From positions 1 through 64,000 of the forward strand of contig JACKIC010000006.1 in assembly GCA_020638655.1 (NCBI GenBank): a stretch of 64,000 nt of DNA, in the 5' to 3' direction. Position 1 is the first letter of the stretch. The number at the start of each line of letters is the position of its first letter. The position numbers and the translations under genes were made by a program. Positions 17,860 through 27,267 of this stretch are shown piece by piece. This stretch comes from Planctomycetota bacterium. Lineage in GTDB: Bacteria > Planctomycetota > UBA1135 > UBA2386. The notes under the pieces are model-generated. The model was not told where the DNA came from. It worked only from the letters and a program-made list of their open reading frames with translations, and made no database searches.

Positions 17860-20800
17860 ACTTCGCTGCTCCCTGGTTCCTGCTCGCCGCCGCGGCGATC
17901 CCTGCCCTGTGGCTGTTGGCTGCCCGTTCGCGCACGCCGTTGCCGCGCGCGCAGCGGCTGGCCGTCACCGCGCTGCAGACGGTCGCCCTGCTCGCCGCCG
18001 TGCTCGCGCTCGCGCAGCCGTGGCGCGAGGGGGAAGGTCACGTGTACCGCATCGCGGTCGCCGCCGGTCCCGGCGCCGAACCCGCCGTGCGCGCGCTGCG
18101 CGAGGCCGCGCCGCACGCGGATCCGTTCGTCGTGATCGGGGCCGGCGCGACGCCGGTGCTCGGCATGCCGCAGAGCGGCGAAGTGCCCGCGGTCTCCGGC
18201 GCCCCGGACCTCGCCGCGGCGCTGCGCGCTGCGCTGGCGACCGTTCCCGCCGGAGCGGCGAGCGACCTGTTCGTGTTCGGCGACGGGCGCCACGACGGGC
18301 CGCCGCTGGCGCGCCTCGCGCAGGAACTGCGCGCGCACGGCAGCTGCCTGCACGTGCGCTGGACCTCGGCGACGGCGCGCGGTGACGCGGCGATCGTGGC
18401 CCTCGAGCTGCCGCCGCAGGTGCAGCCAGGCGAGGCCTTCCGGCTGCTCGCGGACGTCGAGGCGGCGCGGGCGGGCGACGCGCGCTGTGAGGTGCGCACC
18501 GGCGGCGTGACGATCGCGACGGCCTCGCTCGCGCTGCGCGCGGGCACGCATCGCTACCCGATCGACTGCGTGCTGCCCGACGCGGGTGTGCGCGAACTGC
18601 AGATCGACGTGGCACCCGCGAGCGGCGGCGCCGCGACGGCGCGCGCCGCGGTGCTCGTCGCCGAGCCCCTGTGCATCCTGCAGCTCGCCCCCGAGCCGAG
18701 CCGTCGGCAGTCGCTCGCCGCGAGTCTCTCTGCGCACGGCATCGAGGTCGTCGCGCCCGATCCGACGGTTGCGCTCGACGCGGCGACGCTCGCGCGGTGC
18801 GCTGCGGTGCTCGTCGACGACCTGCCGGCGGACGCGTGGCCTCGCGAGACGCAGGCCACGATCCGCGACGCCGTGCTGCAGCGCGGTCTGGGGCTGGTCC
18901 TCGCCGGCACCCACCAGAACCTCGGGCCGGGCGGCTACGGCGACTCGCCGCTCGCGCCGGTGCTGCCCGTGCGCATGCCGCAGCGCGAAGAGCGCCGCGA
19001 CCCGTCGATCTCGCTGGTGCTGATCGTCGACACCAGCGGTTCGATGGGCGGCGGCCGCATCGAGCTCGCCAAGGAGGTCGCGCGCCTCGCGGTGCAGAAG
19101 ATGCAGCCGCACGACAAGGTCGGCATCGTCGAGTTCTACGGTAGCAAGCGCTGGGCGGCGCCGCTGCAGCCCGCGACCAATACGATCGAGATCACGCGCG
19201 CGCTCAATCGCCTGCAGGCAGGCGGCGGCACGATCATCTACGACGCGCTCGAGGAGTCGTACTACGCGCTGCTCAACTCGCGCACGCGCTACCGGCACAT
19301 CCTGGTGCTGACCGACGGCGGCGTCGAGAGCGGGCCGTTCGAGGCGCTCGCGCGGCGCATGGCCGCTGCGGGGCAGACGCTGTCGACGGTGCTGATCGGC
19401 CCGCAGGCCAACTCGCCGTTCCTGCTCAACCTCGCGCAGTGGGGGCGCGGCCGCTTCTACGCGTGTCCGGACCGCTTCCAGCTGCCCGAACTGCAGTTCC
19501 GCGAGCCGCAGTCGGCGCTGTTGCCCGCGGTGCAGGAACGTCGCCTGGCGCTCGCGCGCAGCGCCGAGGCCGAGGCAGTCGCCGCGTTCGCGGGCGACGA
19601 GCTGCCGGCGACCGGCGGGCTCGTCGAAGCCAGCGCGCGCGACGGCGCCGAGGTGCTGATCCGGGGTGTCGGCGGCGAACCGTTCCTCGTCGGTTGGGAC
19701 CAGGGCGCGGGCCGCGTGCTCGTCATGGCCGGTCAGACGCTGGGGCCGCAGAGCGGTGAACTGCGCGCGGACCCGAGCTACGGCGCGTTCCTCGCCGACC
19801 TGCTGCGCAGCGCCGGCGCGGGGCGCGGGGCGCTGTCGCCGCGGCTCGAGGTCGCGGTGCAGCCGCGCGGCGCGCGCGTGTCGCTGACGCTGCCCGCCGG
19901 CACGCAGTTGCCGCACGACCCCGAGGTGACGTGCGAACGCGGCGCGACGGTGACCATGGTGCCGGGCGGCGGCAGCGTGTTCGAGGCGTTCGTGCCGTGG
20001 CCCGACGAGCGCGCGACCGTGCTGACGGCGCGCAGCGGCGAGCTGGTGCTCGCGCGCGGCGCGGCGATGCCGCCGTCGCCGACGTGCCCGGGCGTCGACG
20101 TGCGCGCGGACCTCGTGCGCCTCGCGGCGATCACGGCGGGGACCGTCGCCGAGGCCGCGGCGAACGTCGCCGAGCTGCCGTCCGCGAGCCCGTCGTCGGT
20201 GCCGCAGGTGAAGCCGATGGCCAGGACCTTCGGGCTCGTCGCGATGATCGCGTTCCTGCTGTCGGTGCTGCTGCGCCGGTTGCCGCTCGACGGCGCGGCG
20301 ATGCCGCGCGGCGCGGCTGCCCTGCTGCTGGCCGCCTTGGCGGTGGCCGCGGGTGGGCAGGCGAATGCGCAGGAGCCGACCGATGCGGCCGGCATCCGCG
20401 CCGCGATCGACGCCGAGCTGCGCCGCACCGGCGACCTCGCACCGCTCGTGGAGCGCTGGCGCGACGGCACGCCGCGGCAGCGCTTCGCGCTCGCGCTCGC
20501 GCTCGGGGATCTCGATCGCGCGGCGTCGCTCTGCGACAAGGAGCCGTTGGCCGGTGAGTTGCCGGCGCTGCGCGTCGACCTGCTCGACATCCTGGGTCGA
20601 CCGAAGCCGGCGCTCGCGGCGATGCCCGAGCAGGCGGCGGGCACGCCGTTGCAGCAGGCCGAAGAAGGCTTGCGGCGGGCGCTGCTGCTGCACGGGACCA
20701 AGCAGCACGACGCGGCCAAGATGGCGTTGCAGTGGGCCGTCGAGACCGCACAGCTGCCGGCGTTCGACGACCGCGCGGGGCTCCTGGCGGGCATGCTCGG

Positions 20801-23800
20801 CTACTTCGACCTGGCGCTGCAGTGGCACCAGCCGCGCGGCGATCAGGGGCGGTTGCCCTACCAGGCGGCGCTGCGCCGCGGTCTGTGGCAGCTGCGCCGC
20901 AACGATCCGGTCGCGGCAGCCGCCGAGTTCGAGCACGCGTTCGCGCTCGCGCCGCTGCAGCGCGACGGTTACTTCGCGCTCGCGCAGGTCGTCGCCGCCG
21001 AGCGCGCCGGCGGCACGTTGAGCGCGCTCGCGGACCGGTGGCTCGCGCGCGCCCGCAAGGACGGCGCGTCGATGCAGCTGCCGGAGCTGCGGGTGCTGTT
21101 CGAGGTCCTGCGGGAGCTCGGGCGCGCCGAGGACGGCATCGCCGTGCTGGGCACGCTCGACGGCAAGGTGCGGCAGAAGCTCGAGGACGTCGCGCTCGAT
21201 CTCGCGCTCGCGGCCGGCAATCCCGACCTCGCGGTGCAGCAGCTGCGTGCGCGGCTCGCGCAACGGCCCGACGACGCCGAGACGCGCAACTCGCTCGCGG
21301 TGCTGCTCGCCGACCTGCAGCGCGACGACGACAGCCGGCGCGCGCTCGCGGACGGCATCAACACCGCCGACGCGCGCGACCTGCGCCTGTTCGCGCAGAC
21401 CGCGTCGGAGCTCGGCTTCGACGACACCGTGGCACAGCTGGCGGCCGCGTTCTCGGGCCGGGACGAGACCGGCGCCGCGACCGACGCTGCCTTGTTGCTC
21501 GCTGCGCACGAATTGCGGCAAGGGCGCACCGCCAAGGCCACGAGGTTGCTGCTCGGTGCGCGCAAGACCGCCGAGCGTCCCACGGACAAGCTGCGCGTCG
21601 CCGAACAGCTCGAAAGCGTCGGCAAGCAGGCCGAAGCGATCGCGCTCTACCGCGAGCTGTACACCGCGACCGCCACCGAAGACCTCGGCCTGCGGCTCGC
21701 GTGGCTGCTCAGCAACTCGAAGGACGACGCCGAGCGCAAGGAAGCCGTGCAGATCTTCCGGAGCATCTGGACGAGCGCCGGCAGCGCGGCGCGGCGCGTG
21801 CAGGCACAGGCGCAGGTGCTCGACCTCGCGGCGCGCGAAGGCACCCTCGCCGACCTCGCGATCGAACTCGAACAGAAGCTCGCCGATCCCACGACCGAGA
21901 ACCGCCGCGCGATGCGCGAAGCGCTGGTCGAGATCTACGGCCGCGCGCGCGACACGTTCGGCGCGGTGCAGATCCTGCGGCAGTGGGCGCAGGAGGAGCC
22001 CGACCAGGCGGTCGCAGCGCTCGAGCAGGAGGCGCGCGTCTATCTCGCCGCCGAGGAGTTCAAGAACCACGAGCGCACGTTGTTGCGGCTGCTCGAACTC
22101 GATCCCGCGCACGAACTCGACTACCGGCAACAGCTGGCGATGTCGGCGCTCGAGCGCGGCCGCGCCGCGGACGCGCGCGCCTATCTGCGCGGGTTGCTCG
22201 ACCGGCCCGGCGATCCGGACCAGGTCGCGATCGAGTTCGCGGCGGGTGTCTACGCGCTGGCCGGGCTGCACGACGAAGCCGTGCGTCTCTACCGCCGCGC
22301 CCTCGCCGTGCATCCCGAGCGCGTCGAGACCTTCCTGCTGCTCGGCAACGCGCTGCGCGACGCCGGGCAGCGCGAACGCGCGATCGGCACGTTCCAGGAG
22401 CTGCTGCTGCGGCCGCTGCCCGACGACCTGTTCGTCGTCGCGGTCGATGGGCTGCTCAACATGGAGGCGCCCAAGGAAGTCGTCGCGGCGGCGGCGCGCG
22501 CGGTGCGGCTGCGCCTGTCGGCGCGCCCCGACCAGGTGTTCCTGCACCGCGTGCTGCAGGACCTGCTCGAGACGCTCGGCGACGACGCCGGCCGGCTCGC
22601 CGAGCTGCAGGACACGGTCGTTGCCGGCGGCGAGCAGCGCACCAACTTCGTGCGCGAGCTGATGCAGGAGGCGGAGCAGCGCCGCGACTGGAAGACCTAC
22701 GCGCAGCACGGCAGGACCCTGCTGCTGCTCGGCGACGAGGTGCCGCCGGCGGTGTTCCTGTCGCTCGGCGAAGCGTTGCTGCAGCTCGGCGACCTGGACG
22801 CGGCGACGCGGGCGTTCGCGCGCGCGCGCATGGCCAACGACTTCGCCAGCGTCGAGGTGCGCATGGCCGAGCTCTACGAGCAGGCCGACCGGCTGGCCGA
22901 GGCCGAACGCATCCGCCGCCGCATCCTGCGGCGCAAGCCCGACGACGGCTCGGCGATGCTCGCGGTGGCGATGCTCGCAGAACGGCAGGGTGCGCGCGAT
23001 CGCGCGTTGCCGCTCTACCTGCGGTTGTGTTCGGAGCGGCTCGCGCAGGAGCTGCCGGCGGTCGCCGCGGAGCCAGGGCGCACCGGACGCGCCGGGGCGG
23101 CGGGCAGCGCCGCGCGCGGCGCCCTGCGGCTGCTGCCGCGGCCGTTGAACCGGAACACGAACAAGAACGACGTCTCGTTCGACCAGGCGTTCGCGGGCGT
23201 GTTGCGCTGCGCGCACGTGCTCGGCGACGTCGAGCCGCTGCTCGCGGCGCTGCGCAAGGAACTCGGCGAGCCGAGCGCCGCCGCCGCGGAGCGGCAGCGC
23301 GTCGCGGCGCAGTTCGTGCGGCGCATCGCGCTGGCGTTCGACGACGGCGCCCTGAGGTCCGAGGCGCACGCCGCCGAGGATCGCCTGCTCGCCGCCGAAC
23401 CGGCGCCGGCGATCGTCACCGCGATCACCGACCAGCGGCTCGCCGCCGGCGAGCTGGAGCTCGCGGCCGCGGCGCTCGCGCACCTGCCCGCCGCGGCCGC
23501 GGGCGGCGAGGATGGCGAGAAGGGCGGCAAGGACGGCGACGCGCAGGCCCAGCGCCTGCGCCTGTTGCTGCTGCAGGGCGACGACGAGGCCCTGCTCGCC
23601 GCCGCGCAACAGGCGCGGCCCGCGCTGCTGCCGGACCTCGTGCGCGCGCTGCTGCTCGCGGGCAAGAGGTCGCGCGCCGAGGCGATCGTCGCGCAGCTCG
23701 ACGCCGCGATGCAGGCCGACCCGGCCGCGGCGGGCGCCGCGGCCGTCGAGGCGAGCCGCCTGATCGGCCGCCCGATCGACGAGACGTTCTTGCAGCAGCA

Positions 23801-26090
23801 GCGCCTCGAGCAGGCGCTGCGCCGCGAGGGGGCGATGTCGCAGCGTGTCAGCGCGATCACCTCGGCCCTGCAGGCGCACCGCGGCCTGAGCGACAGCGAG
23901 CGCAACGCGCACCTGCAGCGGCTCGGCGAGCAGGTGCTCGCCGCCGCCGACGCCACCGCGGCCGAGCGCCTGTTGCCGACGGCCTCGGGCCGGATCGAGA
24001 CCGACACCGAGGCCCAGCTCGTCGAGTTGTTGTTCGCGAAGATCGATCAGGTCTACCAGGTCGGCTCGCGCACGCGCTGGCTCGCCAGCCTGCCGGCGGA
24101 GCAAGGACTCGAAGTGTTGCGCAAGGCACTGCGCAAGTTCTCGGACGAGGAGAAGCGCCAGCAGACGTGGCGGATCCTGCAGTCGCCGGGCAAGCTCTCG
24201 AAGGAGTTCCTGCTCGGCGTCGTCGCCGACCTGAAGCTCGACCGCGTCTCGCCCTCGGACCGCGCGATGATGGGCATGGTCGCGAGCCGGGCGCAGCTGC
24301 CCGACGAGGTCTGGCGCGAGTTCGCGAGGCGCGTCAAGGAGAAGCTGCCCGAGGACGCCACCTCGATGCAGCTGCTCGCCAGGCTGCAGCCCACCGAGGC
24401 CGAGAAGCGCGACTACGCGCTGCGCGCGCTGCGCACGCTCGGCGCACGACGTGAGCTGGAGTCGCGCGAAGGTTCGACGATCGACGGGTTGCTCGACCTC
24501 GTCTCGCGCGACGACGCGCGCACGCTGCTGAAGGAGTTGCCCGACGGCGGGCCGATGTTGCTCCAGGTCGCGCTGCTGCGCCGCACGGGTGACAAGCAGA
24601 AGGCGGCCGAGTTGCTGGTCGCCGCGGCCAAGCGCAACCCCGAGAACACCTCGCTGCTGTACCAGGCGGCGCGCTTCGTCGAGGGCGAAGGCATGCTCGA
24701 GGAGGCGGCCGAGCTCTACCGCGCCGCGCGCGAACGCGCCGCGACCTTCTACCCGTACCAGGCGCAACAGCTGGCGCGCATCGAACTCGAGCTCGGCAAC
24801 CACGAGGCGGCGCTCGAGGCGCTGCAGGCGGCGAAGGACCCGATGCTCAGCAACTACCGGCTGTTCCTCGCGGCGATCGCCGGCCTCGAGGATCCGGCAC
24901 GGCGGGCGCAGCTGCTGCGTTCGCTGCTGCAGCAGCGCGCCGGCAACACGCGTTCGCTCGGCATGGTGCTGTTCCGCTCGCTGGGCATCGGCAGCAAGGA
25001 CGACGGGGTCGAAGGTGCGCTGCGGCGCCCGGAGCTGCCTTCGCTCGCCAACCTCGACCGCGGCGCGTTCGAGGATGCGCCGTCGGACTACGACCTGCTC
25101 GGCTGGATGCCCGAAGGCGAACAGGCCGCGCGCGATCAGCTGCGCACGATGAGCGAGAGCGAACGCGACGCCGACCTGGGCATCTACCGCGGCCTGCTCG
25201 CGTCCGCGCGCCGCAACGGCACCGCCGACGCGATCGTGCAGGGCGCGGTGGCGACGCTGCAGAAGGCGCCGTTCGACGCCGAAGCGCTGCGCGTCGCGCT
25301 CGCGGCCGCGGAAATCGGCATGAGCGTGCCCGCCGAGGTCCTGCGCGCCGAGCTGCTTCGCCGGTCCTCGACGCGCGGCGCGAACACGACGGCCGGGCTC
25401 GTCGAGATCCTCGGGGTCGCCGAGCAGGCAGGCGACCGCGAGCTCACCGACCGCATCCTGCGCGTGCTGCTTTCGTCGCGCGCCGGCCTGAGCGACGCGC
25501 GGCTGCGCGCGTACCTGCCCGGGCTCCTGGCTTTGGCCGCCGAGCGCGCGCCCGAGTTGCTGCTCGGCCTCGTGCCCGATGCGGGGGAGCCGCGTCAACA
25601 GCAGGTCGATGCGGAGCTGCTCGCGGCGTTCACCGCGACGGCGGAGCCGGTCGCCGCGGTCACTGCGTGGCGCGGCACGATGACCGAGGCGATCGCAGCG
25701 GACGCCAACATCACGGTCACCGCGATGCTGCTGCCCTGGTGCGGTCTGTTGCTCGCAGCGGGCGAGGTCGACGACGCCCTGCGCGCGCTCGAGGCGGTGC
25801 CCGAGTTCGGCCTCATGTCCGTGGCGCCGCACCTGATCGGCACGGCCATGCCGCCGCTGGGGCGCTGGCGCGACGCCGAGGCGGTCGGGCGCGTCGCGGA
25901 CGCGTTGGTCGCTGGCGCTTCGAGCGGGTCGGAAGAACGTCGCGGCGCGTTCGTGCGCCTCGGCGCCGTGCTCGTCGCCCGGCTGCGTGCTGCCGAACAT
26001 GCGCAGCAGGCGGCCGCGTTGCGGCAGCGCCTGTTGGCGGCGGCCGGCGATCTGGCCTTCCGCACGGACTCCTGGTTCCCAGGCGAATGA
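17856..26090 (+). CDS. Giant vWA-TPR fusion protein
   Basis: The 2,744-residue product begins with two membrane helices, then a glutamine-amidotransferase-like region (about 325-385) and a vWA domain with an intact MIDAS DTSGSM at 392-397 and a later TDGG. Two more hydrophobic segments follow near residues 790-840. The second is preceded by an in-frame ATG (20301, residue 816) and looks like a signal peptide ending ANAQ. The remaining 1,900 residues are Ala/Leu/Arg-rich helical repeats of TPR type (for example residues ending ALAVHPERVETFLLLGNAL). Elsewhere the two halves would be separate genes; here no stop divides them. It is probably the envelope effector of the MoxR system. Confidence 0.85.
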   Translation: MNFAAPWFLLAAAAIPALWLLAARSRTPLPRAQRLAVTALQTVALLAAVLALAQPWREGEGHVYRIAVAAGPGAEPAVRALREAAPHADPFVVIGAGATPVLGMPQSGEVPAVSGAPDLAAALRAALATVPAGAASDLFVFGDGRHDGPPLARLAQELRAHGSCLHVRWTSATARGDAAIVALELPPQVQPGEAFRLLADVEAARAGDARCEVRTGGVTIATASLALRAGTHRYPIDCVLPDAGVRELQIDVAPASGGAATARAAVLVAEPLCILQLAPEPSRRQSLAASLSAHGIEVVAPDPTVALDAATLARCAAVLVDDLPADAWPRETQATIRDAVLQRGLGLVLAGTHQNLGPGGYGDSPLAPVLPVRMPQREERRDPSISLVLIVDTSGSMGGGRIELAKEVARLAVQKMQPHDKVGIVEFYGSKRWAAPLQPATNTIEITRALNRLQAGGGTIIYDALEESYYALLNSRTRYRHILVLTDGGVESGPFEALARRMAAAGQTLSTVLIGPQANSPFLLNLAQWGRGRFYACPDRFQLPELQFREPQSALLPAVQERRLALARSAEAEAVAAFAGDELPATGGLVEASARDGAEVLIRGVGGEPFLVGWDQGAGRVLVMAGQTLGPQSGELRADPSYGAFLADLLRSAGAGRGALSPRLEVAVQPRGARVSLTLPAGTQLPHDPEVTCERGATVTMVPGGGSVFEAFVPWPDERATVLTARSGELVLARGAAMPPSPTCPGVDVRADLVRLAAITAGTVAEAAANVAELPSASPSSVPQVKPMARTFGLVAMIAFLLSVLLRRLPLDGAAMPRGAAALLLAALAVAAGGQANAQEPTDAAGIRAAIDAELRRTGDLAPLVERWRDGTPRQRFALALALGDLDRAASLCDKEPLAGELPALRVDLLDILGRPKPALAAMPEQAAGTPLQQAEEGLRRALLLHGTKQHDAAKMALQWAVETAQLPAFDDRAGLLAGMLGYFDLALQWHQPRGDQGRLPYQAALRRGLWQLRRNDPVAAAAEFEHAFALAPLQRDGYFALAQVVAAERAGGTLSALADRWLARARKDGASMQLPELRVLFEVLRELGRAEDGIAVLGTLDGKVRQKLEDVALDLALAAGNPDLAVQQLRARLAQRPDDAETRNSLAVLLADLQRDDDSRRALADGINTADARDLRLFAQTASELGFDDTVAQLAAAFSGRDETGAATDAALLLAAHELRQGRTAKATRLLLGARKTAERPTDKLRVAEQLESVGKQAEAIALYRELYTATATEDLGLRLAWLLSNSKDDAERKEAVQIFRSIWTSAGSAARRVQAQAQVLDLAAREGTLADLAIELEQKLADPTTENRRAMREALVEIYGRARDTFGAVQILRQWAQEEPDQAVAALEQEARVYLAAEEFKNHERTLLRLLELDPAHELDYRQQLAMSALERGRAADARAYLRGLLDRPGDPDQVAIEFAAGVYALAGLHDEAVRLYRRALAVHPERVETFLLLGNALRDAGQRERAIGTFQELLLRPLPDDLFVVAVDGLLNMEAPKEVVAAAARAVRLRLSARPDQVFLHRVLQDLLETLGDDAGRLAELQDTVVAGGEQRTNFVRELMQEAEQRRDWKTYAQHGRTLLLLGDEVPPAVFLSLGEALLQLGDLDAATRAFARARMANDFASVEVRMAELYEQADRLAEAERIRRRILRRKPDDGSAMLAVAMLAERQGARDRALPLYLRLCSERLAQELPAVAAEPGRTGRAGAAGSAARGALRLLPRPLNRNTNKNDVSFDQAFAGVLRCAHVLGDVEPLLAALRKELGEPSAAAAERQRVAAQFVRRIALAFDDGALRSEAHAAEDRLLAAEPAPAIVTAITDQRLAAGELELAAAALAHLPAAAAGGEDGEKGGKDGDAQAQRLRLLLLQGDDEALLAAAQQARPALLPDLVRALLLAGKRSRAEAIVAQLDAAMQADPAAAGAAAVEASRLIGRPIDETFLQQQRLEQALRREGAMSQRVSAITSALQAHRGLSDSERNAHLQRLGEQVLAAADATAAERLLPTASGRIETDTEAQLVELLFAKIDQVYQVGSRTRWLASLPAEQGLEVLRKALRKFSDEEKRQQTWRILQSPGKLSKEFLLGVVADLKLDRVSPSDRAMMGMVASRAQLPDEVWREFARRVKEKLPEDATSMQLLARLQPTEAEKRDYALRALRTLGARRELESREGSTIDGLLDLVSRDDARTLLKELPDGGPMLLQVALLRRTGDKQKAAELLVAAAKRNPENTSLLYQAARFVEGEGMLEEAAELYRAARERAATFYPYQAQQLARIELELGNHEAALEALQAAKDPMLSNYRLFLAAIAGLEDPARRAQLLRSLLQQRAGNTRSLGMVLFRSLGIGSKDDGVEGALRRPELPSLANLDRGAFEDAPSDYDLLGWMPEGEQAARDQLRTMSESERDADLGIYRGLLASARRNGTADAIVQGAVATLQKAPFDAEALRVALAAAEIGMSVPAEVLRAELLRRSSTRGANTTAGLVEILGVAEQAGDRELTDRILRVLLSSRAGLSDARLRAYLPGLLALAAERAPELLLGLVPDAGEPRQQQVDAELLAAFTATAEPVAAVTAWRGTMTEAIAADANITVTAMLLPWCGLLLAAGEVDDALRALEAVPEFGLMSVAPHLIGTAMPPLGRWRDAEAVGRVADALVAGASSGSEERRGAFVRLGAVLVARLRAAEHAQQAAALRQRLLAAAGDLAFRTDSWFPGE

Positions 26091-26106
26091 GCTGCGTCGC
26101 ACCCCC

Positions 26107-26134
26107 TTGCGCTCCTGACATCTCGCCATAGCGT
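26107..26134 (+). promoter_or_regulatory. Candidate sigma70-type promoter
   Basis: TTGCGC (26107-26112) and TAGCGT (26129-26134) are 16 bases apart and stand 39 bases before the start at 26174. It is the best -35/-10 pair seen in the right-hand part of the window and would separate this gene from the operon ending at 26090. Confidence 0.4.
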
Positions 26135-26173
26135 CAACCCGACCCTCCGAGCCCGCCCCCTCGCTGACCCCGA

Positions 26174-26851
26174 ATGCGCTCGCCAAACTCCCGCCCCTCT
26201 CGCTCTCCCCGCACCGCATGGCTGTTCGCCGTCGCCCTCGCCGGCGTTGCGACGACCACCGCGGCCCAATCGCCGGCGCGACTCGATCCGGCAAAACAGG
26301 TCCAGGGCCCCGCGCCCGAGGATCTCAAGCTGCCGAAGTTCAACAGCGAGACGCAGCAGTACCGCCGGCTGATCTTTGGCCTGCAGGATCCCAAGCCGCT
26401 CGTGTGGGTGGTCGTCGACGGCAACGATGTGCTCTGCGACATCAACCGCAACGGCGACCTGACCGAGCCCGGTGAGCGCAAGAACTTCGAGGGCAAGAAC
26501 GTCACCTTCGAGAGTGACGAGATCACGGTCACCTACAACAAGAACCTGCTCAAGGCGACCTACGACGGCATCTCGCAGGGCGCACTGTTCGGCAAGAGCA
26601 GCAAGACCCCGGAGGCGGCGCCCTACTTCCACATCGCGGGGCCGCTCGCGGTGCTCAAGGACTTCGTGCGCAACCGTCTCGGCACGAAGATGGACGACTT
26701 CCTCGTCTACACGCACATCGGCACCGAGTACCCGGGCGTACAACGCACCGAGGTGCGCTACGAGTGCCTACCGAAGAGCGTCGTGCCGCGCATTCGGCTG
26801 CTCTACGGCGACGGCACGCACTTCGATCACGTGCTCAAGTCGAGATGTTGA
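26174..26851 (+). CDS. Secreted protein of unknown function, interrupted by an in-frame TGA
   Basis: The 225-residue product has a signal peptide (about residues 1-32, ending TTTAAQ) and a mature domain that includes a DINRNGDLTEPGE segment resembling a calcium-binding loop. The frame stops at TGA 26849-26851, directly after Cys, but the same frame continues as convincing coding sequence to 27064. The bases around the stop use codons that are rare here (AGA, TGT, ACA, GTT, GGT), hinting at a damaged or mis-assembled patch. No family is recognised. Confidence 0.7.
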   Translation: MRSPNSRPSRSPRTAWLFAVALAGVATTTAAQSPARLDPAKQVQGPAPEDLKLPKFNSETQQYRRLIFGLQDPKPLVWVVVDGNDVLCDINRNGDLTEPGERKNFEGKNVTFESDEITVTYNKNLLKATYDGISQGALFGKSSKTPEAAPYFHIAGPLAVLKDFVRNRLGTKMDDFLVYTHIGTEYPGVQRTEVRYECLPKSVVPRIRLLYGDGTHFDHVLKSRC

Positions 26852-27064
26852 TACACGAGCTTCTACGGCACAGTTGGTGCCGCGCTGCTGAAGGATCAGG
26901 ACATCGAGGTCGAGGTCTCGGTCGACGAGCCGTTGCACGGCCGCGTGGTCGCGCCGTTGCGCGGGCTCAAGCTCGTGCGCTCGGAGGGCCGGCCCAAGGA
27001 GAAGCCCGAGGAGAAGCCGGTCGAGAAGAAGGACGCGGACAAGGGTGACGCCGGCGGTAGGTGA
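26852..27064 (+). other. Continuation of the interrupted gene beyond the TGA
   Basis: In the same frame, about 70 residues follow the stop: YTSFYGTVGAALLKDQDIE, then a beta-strand-like region and a Lys/Glu-rich tail (KEKPEEKPVEKKDADKG) before a TGA at 27062-27064. GC-rich third positions and the charged tail indicate real coding sequence. It is either lost by a nonsense mutation, restored in a correct assembly, or read through. Confidence 0.6.
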
Positions 27065-27088
27065 GCGGAGCGATGACCACCAGGCAAG

Positions 27089-27115
27089 GTCGTGCCGGAT
27101 GTCGCCAGGCACGAC
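27089..27115 (+). terminator. Hairpin between convergent genes
   Basis: GTCGTGCC and GGCACGAC form a perfect 8-base stem with an 11-base loop. It lies between the 3' end of the interrupted plus-strand gene and the minus-strand remnant and Kelch gene, so it may serve both directions. There is no long T-run. Confidence 0.45.
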
Positions 27116-27142
27116 AGCGGCATGTCCTGAGCGTCGGCTTCG

Positions 27143-27267
27143 TCACCTCTTCGGCAGCGGCTCGAACTGCAGTTCGTCGAAGTCGGTGACACTGTCGGAC
27201 TTGGTCCAGACGCCGCAGCGGCCGCGCAGGAACATCACGAACGCGCCGTTCGCCCGCGAGTTGTTGC
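27143..27267 (-). pseudogene. 3' remnant of a lectin-like/DUF1080-type gene
   Basis: On the minus strand, directly after the Kelch stop, about 40 residues read NNSRANGAFVMFLRGRCG followed by VWTKSDSVTDFDELQFEP and a stop. The VWTKSDSVTDFDEL segment matches the closing strand typical of concanavalin-like lectin domains found in 3-keto-disaccharide hydrolases (DUF1080), usually GLWTKADSVT-FDD. There is no start, and the rest of the domain is absent because the Kelch gene occupies the upstream DNA. This is best read as the surviving 3' end of a lost gene. Confidence 0.55.

Noticed and set aside
17610..26294. An open frame of nearly 2,900 codons on the strand opposite the vWA-TPR gene
   Set aside because: Arg/Gln/His-rich translation with no domain, produced by GC-rich third positions of the true gene; similar long antisense frames at 34087-38286, 45136-47811 and 41128-43749 were dropped for the same reason.
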